This document shows positions 7,510-14,964 of a stretch of DNA of 64,000 nucleotides, piece after piece. The notes beneath the pieces were generated by a model. The model did no database searches, had not been told where the DNA came from, and saw only the letters and a program-made list of their open reading frames with translations. Location: assembly GCF_000718305.1 (NCBI RefSeq), contig NZ_JOFQ01000012.1, forward strand, positions 186,001 through 250,000. The letters run 5' to 3'. The first letter of the stretch is position 1. Each line of letters starts with the position of its first letter. Source of the stretch: Streptomyces niger. GTDB lineage: Bacteria; Actinomycetota; Actinomycetes; Streptomycetales; Streptomycetaceae. The position numbers were made by a program, and so were the translations under genes.

Positions 7510-8466
7510 TTACTTGGATTCGACCCGTCCCACCGGGTCGGGGCCGGTGGTCAGTGCCTCGCACGCGGTCTGCCATGTGGGGGCGCCGGGGTGAAGCCGG
7601 GTATGGAGATAGGCCGCGGTGAGTCGGGCGAGGGCGGCGACTCGCTCGGGGTTCTCGTCCGTGGTCTCGGCGGCGTCGTATCCGGCGATCCCGCCAAGTC
7701 CGTGCTCCGCGTTGAACAGGGTGAGCAGGGTTTTGGGGCCGGGGGCGAGGGTGTAGGGGTCGGTGTGCCACTCCGGCCCCAGGTCTGTGAAGTGCCGGGA
7801 GTCGTCCTTGTCGCCGGCGACGACCAGCGCGGGCGCGGTCATGGTGGAGAAGTCGACGGCCCCGATGATCGGCCACTGTTCGGCCATGGGTCCGTTGAAG
7901 ACCTCGCCACCTCTGCCGGGCGCGGCGAGCAGTACGCCCGCCTTGATCCGGGGCTCGACGAGGTGCACCACGTTCCCGGTGTCGGGGTCGTTGAGCCCCG
8001 CGCCGAGCAGGAGGGCGGCGGTGAAGCCGCCGAGCGAGTGTCCGGCGAGGGCGACCTTGGTGGGATCGATCCGTCCGGCAAGCTGCGGCACGGCGGTCTC
8101 GATCGCGTCGAGCCGGTCGAGGATGTGGGTCATGTCCTCGGCGCGGGAGCGCCAGAAGTCGGGCGCGCCGGGTGCGTCGGCGACCAGGTGGCTCAGTGTG
8201 CGGGAGGTGAGGTGGGTGGGCTGGACGACGACGAATCCGTGGGCAGCCCAGAAGTTGGCGAGCGGCGCGTAGCCGTTGAGCGAGGAGAGGTTGTTCGAGG
8301 GGCCGTGGCCATGGGAGAGGAGGATGACCGGGAGGCCGGTTCCGGTTGCAGGTGCGGAGACGCGCACTTGGAGGTCCACGGGGCGTCCGGGCACGGACAG
8401 GACAACGGGGCTGAAGGAGAGGACCGGCGCGGGCGCGCCCAAGGCGTCGGTGGTGGTTGTGCTCAT
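7510..8466 (-). CDS. Alpha/beta-hydrolase (chlorophyllase/PAF-acetylhydrolase-like)
   Basis: A 318-aa alpha/beta-hydrolase. The nucleophile elbow is GHSLGG with Ser144; SHGHGPSNN near residue 51 is the oxyanion-hole strand. Likely acid is Asp219 or a neighbour in VVAGDKDD, and His255 in NAEHGLGG is the probable catalytic base. No signal peptide is visible, so it is likely cytoplasmic. Length and motif order match the dienelactone-hydrolase/chlorophyllase-like group, which cleaves esters; the substrate is unknown. It is divergent from a TetR gene, and the operators in between indicate that the TetR protein represses it, perhaps relieved by an ester or its product. Confidence 0.88.
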   Translation of the reverse strand: MSTTTTDALGAPAPVLSFSPVVLSVPGRPVDLQVRVSAPATGTGLPVILLSHGHGPSNNLSSLNGYAPLANFWAAHGFVVVQPTHLTSRTLSHLVADAPGAPDFWRSRAEDMTHILDRLDAIETAVPQLAGRIDPTKVALAGHSLGGFTAALLLGAGLNDPDTGNVVHLVEPRIKAGVLLAAPGRGGEVFNGPMAEQWPIIGAVDFSTMTAPALVVAGDKDDSRHFTDLGPEWHTDPYTLAPGPKTLLTLFNAEHGLGGIAGYDAAETTDENPERVAALARLTAAYLHTRLHPGAPTWQTACEALTTGPDPVGRVESK

Positions 8467-8541
8467 GGTGTGTGTTCCCTTTCGGTGGCGCCTGCCGCCC
8501 GCCGGCCTCCTGCGGCCGGCGGGCGGGCAAGGCGGTCAGGG

Positions 8542-8574
8542 GCGTTCCGTTTCGGCTACACTGAAACGGAACGC
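8542..8574. promoter_or_regulatory. Perfect 12-bp inverted repeat in the hydrolase/TetR divergent promoter
   Basis: GCGTTCCGTTTC (8542-8553) and GAAACGGAACGC (8563-8574) are exact inverse complements separated by 9 nt. The site lies 76 bp from the hydrolase start and 62 bp from the TetR start, the expected position of a TetR-family operator or a promoter-overlapping hairpin. Confidence 0.7.
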
Positions 8575-8604
8575 TGCTCCATTTAGTATCTGGAGCGCTG
8601 CTCC
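8568..8604. promoter_or_regulatory. Two tandem 13-bp quasi-palindromes, probable TetR operators
   Basis: GGAACGCTGCTCC (8568-8580) and GGAGCGCTGCTCC (8592-8604) differ at one base; the second is a perfect 5-3-5 palindrome. Their starts are 24 bp apart, close to two helical turns and a bit. A -10-like TAGTAT (8584-8589) lies between them, so bound repressor would block transcription of the adjacent TetR gene and probably the hydrolase. Confidence 0.65.
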
Positions 8605-8635
8605 GTTTTGTCAATCGGTGTCGAAGGAGTATGTG

Positions 8636-9232
8636 ATGGCCGCCGAAGGTCCGGCAGGGGGTTCGCCGTCCCGAAGCAAGCGGGCCGACGCTCAGCGCAA
8701 CCGGGAGACGGTGCTGACTGCCGCGGCCGAGGTGTTCGTCACCTCCGGCGTCGATGCGCCGATCCGCCGGATCGCGGCCCAGGCGGGCGTCGGGATGGCC
8801 ACCATCTACCGCCACTTCCCGACCAGGGCGGACCTGGTCACCGCCGTGTACCGGCACCAGATCGAGGCCTGTGCCGAAGCCGGCCCGCGCCTGCTGGCCG
8901 GTGCCGCCTCCCCGTTCGACGCGCTGCGCCAGTGGATCGACCTCTTCGTCGACTTCCTCGTCACCAAGCACGGACTCGCCGACGCCCTGCAGTCCGACAG
9001 CGACCGCTTCGCCGCGCTGCACGCCCACTTCCTCGACCGCCTGCTGCCCGTCTGCGCCCAGTTGCTCGACGCCGCGGTCGAGGCAGGTGACATCAGGCCC
9101 GGCACGCAGCCGTACGAGCTGATGCGCGGCATCGGCAACCTCTGCGTCGGACGCGACAACGACCCCCGCTACGACCCCCGACGCCTGATCGCTCTCCTCC
9201 TCCAGGGACTCCAGCGACCTCACACGTCCTGA
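8636..9232 (+). CDS. TetR/AcrR-family regulator of the adjacent hydrolase
   Basis: A 198-aa repressor. The N-terminal HTH spans residues about 18-65: KRADAQRNRETVLTAAAEVF, then VGMATIYRHFPTRADLVTAVY as recognition helix and hinge. The C-terminal ligand domain is all-helical. ATG 8636 was chosen because GAAGGAG ends 6 nt upstream; the ATG at 8631 is followed directly by TGA, and GTG 8633 is an alternative giving one extra residue. It is divergent from the alpha/beta-hydrolase with two tandem palindromes between. Autoregulation and control of the hydrolase are inferred from this layout; the ligand is unknown. Confidence 0.93.
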   Translation: MAAEGPAGGSPSRSKRADAQRNRETVLTAAAEVFVTSGVDAPIRRIAAQAGVGMATIYRHFPTRADLVTAVYRHQIEACAEAGPRLLAGAASPFDALRQWIDLFVDFLVTKHGLADALQSDSDRFAALHAHFLDRLLPVCAQLLDAAVEAGDIRPGTQPYELMRGIGNLCVGRDNDPRYDPRRLIALLLQGLQRPHTS

Positions 9233-9633
9233 TGCCGACGAGCGACATCGCGACCTGAGCTGTTGCCGGCCGACAGGTTGTTGACAGTGCGCACACGAGG
9301 GCAGCGTCAGAGGTGAGCAGCGCTGGTCGTGGGGCTCCTGTCCCTGTACCGGGGCGATTCCTCCAGCCAGGCGTCGGCGGCGGTCAGCGGTTGCGGCGGC
9401 TCATCGTCGCGCGTGACCGCGTTTTCGGTACTGCGGTGATGGGTGAGCCGCTTGTGGGCCAGGGGCGAAGAGGCGGGCGGGGCCGGTGGCTGTCGGGCGC
9501 CTTGTGGTCGCACGGCGAGTCGTCACGGTGCCGTCGCGGCGGCGTGCGGAGCGTGGTTCGTGTCCGTGATGACAGCAACGGCCTGAACGGCTGCGGGGCA
9601 CTGGAGATGTGCGTTCACGGGTCAGGTTGTGCG
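9233..9633. other. 401-bp gap with no confident gene
   Basis: The gap lies between the TetR gene (plus) and the ion-channel gene (minus), which converge. A minus-strand frame of about 68 codons (9307-9513, GTG start) has a Pro/Arg-rich composition and no ribosome site, so it is not called. No terminator-like hairpin with a long perfect stem was found. Confidence 0.4.
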
Positions 9634-10500
9634 TCAGGCGCGTCCGTGGTCCTGGGCGTAGGCGCGGAATATCTGCAGGGTGGTGCCGGCCGTGTGAAGA
9701 AAGCGCTGGTCGAGGATGTCGGCGAGATCTTCGAGGGCGGCGGTGAGTGCGGCAGCGGGTACTGCGGCGTCGGTGTGCGGGGCTCGCCGTGCCCGGTCGG
9801 CCACCTCCCAGGCGTAGGCGATGTTGAGGGCCAGCGAGGTGTCGTCGTGGCCGTCGTGGAAGTAGTAGGACTCGGCGTACTGGAGGAAATCCACACAGGT
9901 GCGCGCGACGTCCGCGGCCAGACCGTCCAGAACGGCCGCCCCCGCAGGGCTGTTCAGCCGGCCCGCGACCGGACTGGCGCGTCGGAGGTGTGCGATCCGG
10001 AGCGCAAGAGTTCGCCGTCGCGCGAGAGCCGGGTAGATGCCGAGAATCCAGGAGACGGTGGCGGTCAGGAGGGCGAAGCCGACCAGGGCTTCGACGGGCG
10101 CGACGATCCGGAGCCAGCTGTCGGCCGGCGCGATGTCGCCCAGGCCGAGCGTGGCGAGGATGACCAACGAGACGTAGAAGGCGTCCACCGGGCCGGAGTG
10201 ACCGGCCGGTTCCAAAGCGCTGGAGAAGGTGAACCCCTGCGGCATGTGCGGCCAGTAGATCAGGGCCCACCCCAGGGCCACGGAGCCGGCCCATATCACC
10301 ACCACCGTCACCATGCCGAGCGGACCGGCGAGGCCGGCTGCCCGCCATCCGGTGCTGAGACGTGAGGAGAGCCGCCACAGCCCCGTCATGATGATCCGGC
10401 TCAGACCTCCATGGCGAGTGGGGTGCCACAGAGTGTGGAACACGTCGCGCAGAATGATCAATACGACTGCCGCACCAGCCATCGTGACCAGCCACTTCAT
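9634..10500 (-). CDS. Two-pore-domain-like ion channel protein (Ion_trans_2 type)
   Basis: A 288-aa membrane protein. A first TM helix at residues 4-20 is followed by a basic cytoplasmic loop, TM near 62-85, a pore loop and TM near 130-155, then a soluble C-terminal helical domain of about 125 residues. The pore loop reads ILATLGLGDIAPADSW: it matches the potassium-channel filter pattern TxGxGD but has Leu at both variable positions, where canonical channels carry Val/Ile and Tyr/Phe. Ion selectivity may therefore differ. The gene stands alone and no partner is evident. Start ATG 10500 begins directly with a hydrophobic helix, MKWLVTMAGAAVVLIIL. Confidence 0.85.
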   Translation of the reverse strand: MKWLVTMAGAAVVLIILRDVFHTLWHPTRHGGLSRIIMTGLWRLSSRLSTGWRAAGLAGPLGMVTVVVIWAGSVALGWALIYWPHMPQGFTFSSALEPAGHSGPVDAFYVSLVILATLGLGDIAPADSWLRIVAPVEALVGFALLTATVSWILGIYPALARRRTLALRIAHLRRASPVAGRLNSPAGAAVLDGLAADVARTCVDFLQYAESYYFHDGHDDTSLALNIAYAWEVADRARRAPHTDAAVPAAALTAALEDLADILDQRFLHTAGTTLQIFRAYAQDHGRA

Positions 10501-10754
10501 GAGTGCCCCCTCGCATGCTCACCAGGCCCGACATGCGGGCTACTGTGCCTGGTGGAAGGGCGGCCGGGCCACCGCGGGGTGGTCCGCCGGACAAGGCAGA
10601 AGCCGGCGTTTCGTCACACTGGCGCGAGGCCGGGGACATACCGCCTCCGAGTGACGGATGAGCGTACTGGCTGTTCCCGGCCGTCACGGATCATGCCGGA
10701 CGGCGGTCCGGTTGTCGTACGCGTGGCGTGGAGATGCCGTCCGTCGAGGGAGCG

Positions 10755-12278
10755 TCAGGCCGGCTGGGGACTGGGCGCGGCAGCGCGCACGGGGAGGTCG
10801 CGCTGCCACGGTTCGGCCCGTCGCACGGTGCGGGGGCGGCGCGCGGAGGTGGGCATCCGGCCGGCGTTCCGGGGGACGGCCGTCTCGGCGGGTCCCGCCG
10901 GCCCGATCAGGGACAGGCTCTCGGCCGTCAGGTGGAACTCGAGGCGCTGGGCGGCGCGGCTGATCGCGCTGGCCGGCTCGTCGATGCCCAGACGCTGTTC
11001 CGCGTACGCGCGGACCAGGGCGGGCATGCGGAACCGTCCGGGGGCCGACGCCTCCATCAGGTGCTCGGCAGCCAGGGCCGCCAAGTGCTGTGTCGCCGTG
11101 TCGGCGGTGGTGCCGAGCAGCGCGGCAGTGGTGGGTACATCGATGTCACGGCACGGGTGCAGCACGAGCAGGCGCAGCAGGTGATGGGCGCTGGCATCGA
11201 GCCGGGCGGTCGAGCGGGCCAGGGCGGCGCGCAGGCCGCCTTCCATGGCCAGCATGGTCAGCGGTTCCTTGAGGTAGTCGGCGGGTGCCCAGGCGGGGTG
11301 GTCGCGCAGGTGGCGTCCGATGACGGTCAGCGCGAGCGGGTGACAGCCCAGGGTCCGGGTGATGCGCCGGACGTCGTCGGGGTGGGCGTGCAGCCGGTCG
11401 GGGCCGGCGGTCCGGTGCAGGAGGTCCGCGGCCTCTTGAGGGGTGAAGGCCGGGACGTGCAGCCGGTGCACGTCGTCGATGCCTCGCAGGTCGTGTCGGC
11501 TGGTGACCAGGGTGCGGCAGGTGGAGTCGTGGGGCAGCAGCGGCCGGAGCTGCTCCTCGTCGGCCGCGTCGTCGAGGACCACCAGGGCGCGTCTTCGGTC
11601 CAGGAGTTGGTGGAAGAGGGCCGCTCGGGGTGCCAGGCCGCGCGGGACGCGGTCTCCGGTGACCCCGAGCAGGCGGAGGAAGGTGTCCAGGACGGCGGCG
11701 GGGTCGGTGGCGGGTGCCTCGTTGTCGCGGCCGTGCAGGTCGGCGTAGAGGATGGGGCCCGGCTGCGGTGTGGCGGTGCGCAGTTGGTGGCCGAGGGCGA
11801 GGGCGAGCACGGTCTTCCCGGTGCCGGCCATGCCGTGCAGGACCAGTGTCGGGTGGGCGCTACCGTCGAGCAGCCGTGCGGCCTCCTTGAGCAGCGGGCG
11901 GCGGGTGACGTGGTGGGCCGGGAGGTCGGGGAGGCGGTCGGCGGCGGTCGCGCGGGAGGATGCCTCGGCCTCCCCGAGGACGGTGTGCAGGGCCAGTCGC
12001 CAGGCGGCGAAGGAGGCCGCGTCGCCGCCGACGAGGGCGTGTACCACCGCGAGCAGGAGGTCGGAGTTGGGGCGGCGGCGCCCGAGCTGGAAGCAGTTCC
12101 CGACGGTGGACCGGGCGGGCCATTCGCTGCGCGGGCGCCCGGCGCGCTGCCAGGCGGCGTGGACGCGGCGCGTGATCTCGGTGATCGACGGGTTTCCCGC
12201 CCACGCCTTGAGCAGTCTCAGCTCCGCGATGAACTCGTCCATCGTGTGGGCCTTGCCGGGCTGTAGTACCTGCGACAC
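10755..12278 (-). CDS. AfsR-like STAND (NB-ARC) transcriptional regulator without SARP domain
   Basis: About 507 aa. The N-terminal 100 residues (DEFIAELRLLKAWAGNPSITEITRR...STVGNCFQLGRRRP) resemble the helix-turn-helix-like region preceding NB-ARC modules in actinobacterial regulators. The NB-ARC ATPase has Walker A GMAGTGKT near 149-156, Walker B ALVVLDDAAD near 232, a sensor motif TLVTSRHDL and the GxP-like GCHPLALTVIG. The C-terminus is helical with no TPR array. GTG 12278 was chosen for the GGAGG 6 nt upstream; ATG 12242 is an alternative. It is divergent from the OsmC-to-symporter gene run and may control it; this is inferred from position only. Confidence 0.85.
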   Translation of the reverse strand: MSQVLQPGKAHTMDEFIAELRLLKAWAGNPSITEITRRVHAAWQRAGRPRSEWPARSTVGNCFQLGRRRPNSDLLLAVVHALVGGDAASFAAWRLALHTVLGEAEASSRATAADRLPDLPAHHVTRRPLLKEAARLLDGSAHPTLVLHGMAGTGKTVLALALGHQLRTATPQPGPILYADLHGRDNEAPATDPAAVLDTFLRLLGVTGDRVPRGLAPRAALFHQLLDRRRALVVLDDAADEEQLRPLLPHDSTCRTLVTSRHDLRGIDDVHRLHVPAFTPQEAADLLHRTAGPDRLHAHPDDVRRITRTLGCHPLALTVIGRHLRDHPAWAPADYLKEPLTMLAMEGGLRAALARSTARLDASAHHLLRLLVLHPCRDIDVPTTAALLGTTADTATQHLAALAAEHLMEASAPGRFRMPALVRAYAEQRLGIDEPASAISRAAQRLEFHLTAESLSLIGPAGPAETAVPRNAGRMPTSARRPRTVRRAEPWQRDLPVRAAAPSPQPA

Positions 12279-12315
12279 GAACACCCTCCCCCAGGGAAAC
12301 TCGCCTCAACATCTC

Positions 12316-12329
12316 GGAACGACTGTTCC
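12316..12329. promoter_or_regulatory. Short palindrome in the AfsR-like/OsmC divergent promoter
   Basis: GGAAC-GACT-GTTCC is a perfect 5-4-5 inverted repeat about 40 bp upstream of the AfsR-like start and about 210 bp upstream of the OsmC start. It is a candidate operator; the binding protein is unknown. Confidence 0.4.
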
Positions 12330-12536
12330 AAGTTAGGCCGAGTGCGCGTTCAACTGTCAAGTACATATCAAGGGTTGGCCGCCGGGGCGGTAATCCGTTC
12401 GCGTCCAGGATCGTCCACGATCCGAGTGCCCCCGGCCCGCGGCTGCTGATGCTGTGGTCCGTCCCCGACCAGCGCACCGCGGCGCGACCGCCGCACAGCG
12501 CACGCCCCGCACCGAGACAGGAGCCGTGGCCCCGCC

Positions 12537-12947
12537 ATGCCTGATATCGCCGTATCCCTGCGTCCCACCGGTGGCAGCGCCGTCGCCGGGCACGCCCGTA
12601 CCCACTCCGTCACCGTCGACCGCCCCGCCGACAAGGGCGGCAGCGACAGCGGCCCCATGGGCGGCGAGTACCTGCTGCTCGCCCTCGGCGGCTGCTACTT
12701 GAGCACCTTCCTCGCCGCCCTGCGGGCCGAGGACGCCGAGGCCGAGGCCACGGATCTCGCGGTGACGGTCACCGGCACCCTCACCCCGGCCCCGACCCGG
12801 TTCACCGAGATCACCGTGGCGGTCGGCGCGCCCGCCGCTCGCCGGGATCTGTTCGACAAGCCGCTGCTGAAGGCCGAGCGCGGCTGCATCGTCCACCAGT
12901 CCGTGCGCGAGGCGATCACCGTCCGCTTCACGCAGCAATGGCTCTGA
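12537..12947 (+). CDS. OsmC/Ohr-family peroxide-detoxifying protein
   Basis: A 136-aa OsmC fold. The two redox cysteines expected for the family are visible: C53 in LALGGCYLST and C117 in AERGCIVHQS. The family reduces organic peroxides through a thiol/disulfide cycle, and the length is typical. The ribosome site for ATG 12537 is poor (GGAG 13 nt upstream). It is the first gene of a plus-strand run with the large flavoprotein, phosphatase-transporter fusion and permeases, 29 nt ahead of the flavoprotein. Protection against oxidants generated by the neighbouring flavoprotein is a reasonable guess, not shown. Confidence 0.9.
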   Translation: MPDIAVSLRPTGGSAVAGHARTHSVTVDRPADKGGSDSGPMGGEYLLLALGGCYLSTFLAALRAEDAEAEATDLAVTVTGTLTPAPTRFTEITVAVGAPAARRDLFDKPLLKAERGCIVHQSVREAITVRFTQQWL

Positions 12948-12976
12948 CCGACCCCCACACCCGAGGAGACAGGACC

Positions 12977-14962
12977 ATGCACACGACGACCATGGGCACG
13001 GAGTCCGACCCGACCGCGACGGCGGCCCGGATGCGGCGCGTCGTCCTCGTCGGTGCCGGATTCTCCGGCACCCTCACCGCGATCCGGCTGCTCCAGTTCG
13101 CCACCGGACCGCTGGAGATCTGCCTGCTGGAACGCGAAGAGGGCTACCGCTACGGAGGCCTGGCCTTCGGCCGCGCGGCCACCAACTGGGAGCACATGCT
13201 CAACATCCAGGCCGGGCGGATCACCCTGCGGCGCGAGCGCCCCGAAGACTTCCTGGAGTGGGCGAACGCCGAAGCGGACCGCTCCGCGTGGCCGCTGAAG
13301 TGGCAGTACCACACCTTCGGGGTCGCCTGCGTGGTGCCGCGGCGCATCTTCTCCCAGTACCTGGCCGAGCGGCTGCGCGGCGCCGTCGCCGACGCACGCG
13401 CCGACGTCACCCTGCGCGAGCTGAGCGGCGAGACGATCGACGTGCGGGCCACCGGGCACGGCGGCTACGTCGTCAAGTACGCCGACACGACGTGCGAATC
13501 CGCCGGCGTGCACGAGCTGGCAGCGGACCAGTTGATCCTGGCCACCGGACACCTCGCCCCCGTACAGGCGCCCTTCTACCACCGCATCCGCGGCCACCAG
13601 CGGTTCATCGCCGACCCGTACGCGCCCGACGCGCAGCAGCGGTTCAAGGAGGTGGGCGCCGAGGAGACCGTGCTGGTCACCGGTTCGGCGCTGTCCGCGT
13701 TCGACACCGTCGTCTCGCTCGTGCACTCCGGCCACCGGGGGCAGATCCTCATCTGCTCCCGTGGCGGCCACATGCACGACACCTACCCGGTCGACCACGA
13801 GCACGACATCTGGCAGGCCCGCCGGCCCCCGTTCCTCGACGCGGCCGAGCTCACCCCGGACGTCGTGGTCGAGGGGGTGACGGCCGAGTTCGCACATCTG
13901 CGGGCCGAGCACGGCGAGGGCGTGCCGGACGCGATCTTCGCGGAGCGGGTGATGAAGGCCTGGGAGCCCTACGTCATCGAGCTGATCTCCCGGATGGACG
14001 CCGGCGACGTGCGGGCGCTGCTGGACAGGTACAAGAGCCTGATCGTCACCCACCGCACCAGCACGGTGCGCGAGATCGGCGGCGTGGTGCGCGACCGGAT
14101 GCGCGGCTTCAACGGCGCCCCGCAGACCGTGCACACCATCTCGGCCGCCATCCAGGACATGCGCCCCGCCGAGGACGGCACGAAGATCCGCGTGGTCTTC
14201 GCCGACCGGCCGGACGCGGTCGTCGACCGGGTCGTCAACTGCCTGGGCAACAACACCGACTACGAGCACACCGGGAACCCCCTGTGGACCGGCCTGGTCC
14301 GGCAGCACCGGTACGCCCGGCCCCAGACCACGACGCACCGCGGCATCGAGGTCGGCGCGCACGGGCAGCTCATCGGCGCCGACGGCGCGGTGACCGACGG
14401 CCTGTTCTGCGTCGGGCCGATGCGCCAGGGCGACGAGACCACCCGACGCGGCCGGCTCGGCGCGTTCGTCTTCAGCATCGGCACGCTGCGCAACCAGTGC
14501 TTCGACACGGCCATGGAGGTGTTGCGGCGGATGGACGAGAACACCCCGCACGAGGTGCGCATCCCCGAGGACGTCCACCACTGCCTGGTGCGCTCCACCG
14601 ACTGGATCGTCGCCGACCTCGTCCCGCCGCTGCCGGACCGCGACGCCGCCCGGCTCCGCGAGCGCCTGCTCGCCCACGCCCGCGAACGCGCCTACCCGGC
14701 CACCCTCGACTACCTGCACGCCGTGGACCGCACCAGCCGGGACAAGTACCGCAGCGTCCGCGCGGACGAACTGGCCGACTTCACCGTCGCCGTCGCCCGC
14801 GAGTTCTCCCTCACCGACGAGCAGGCCCGCCGTCTCGTGTCGCTGCTGACGACGCTGGTGGAGAAGCACGCGGTGCACAACCTGTGCGACATCACGCAGC
14901 TGGCGCGCTGGGACTCCCCGTACGCCGAGCAGGTCAAGCACGCGCCGAAGAGGGAGTCCTGA
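12977..14962 (+). CDS. FAD/NAD(P)-binding protein (NAD_binding_9 / HopX-type flavoprotein)
   Basis: A 661-aa protein with a Rossmann FAD motif VVLVGAGFSGTLTAI near residue 20 and a second dinucleotide motif VLVTGSALSAFDTV near residue 220. The segments LATGHL and NCLGNNTDYEH are typical of this flavoprotein monooxygenase-like family. The last 130 residues are helical and of no recognised fold. ATG 12977 follows GGAG by 8 nt. The substrate is unknown; relatives occur in natural-product and siderophore contexts. It stops 2 nt before the GTG of the phosphatase-transporter fusion, so the two are surely co-translated and may be functional partners. Confidence 0.82.
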   Translation: MHTTTMGTESDPTATAARMRRVVLVGAGFSGTLTAIRLLQFATGPLEICLLEREEGYRYGGLAFGRAATNWEHMLNIQAGRITLRRERPEDFLEWANAEADRSAWPLKWQYHTFGVACVVPRRIFSQYLAERLRGAVADARADVTLRELSGETIDVRATGHGGYVVKYADTTCESAGVHELAADQLILATGHLAPVQAPFYHRIRGHQRFIADPYAPDAQQRFKEVGAEETVLVTGSALSAFDTVVSLVHSGHRGQILICSRGGHMHDTYPVDHEHDIWQARRPPFLDAAELTPDVVVEGVTAEFAHLRAEHGEGVPDAIFAERVMKAWEPYVIELISRMDAGDVRALLDRYKSLIVTHRTSTVREIGGVVRDRMRGFNGAPQTVHTISAAIQDMRPAEDGTKIRVVFADRPDAVVDRVVNCLGNNTDYEHTGNPLWTGLVRQHRYARPQTTTHRGIEVGAHGQLIGADGAVTDGLFCVGPMRQGDETTRRGRLGAFVFSIGTLRNQCFDTAMEVLRRMDENTPHEVRIPEDVHHCLVRSTDWIVADLVPPLPDRDAARLRERLLAHARERAYPATLDYLHAVDRTSRDKYRSVRADELADFTVAVAREFSLTDEQARRLVSLLTTLVEKHAVHNLCDITQLARWDSPYAEQVKHAPKRES

Positions 14963-14964
14963 CC

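Noticed and set aside
9307..9513. 68-codon minus-strand frame between the TetR and channel genes
   Set aside because: No ribosome site, no family and Pro/Arg-rich composition typical of non-coding GC-rich sequence.
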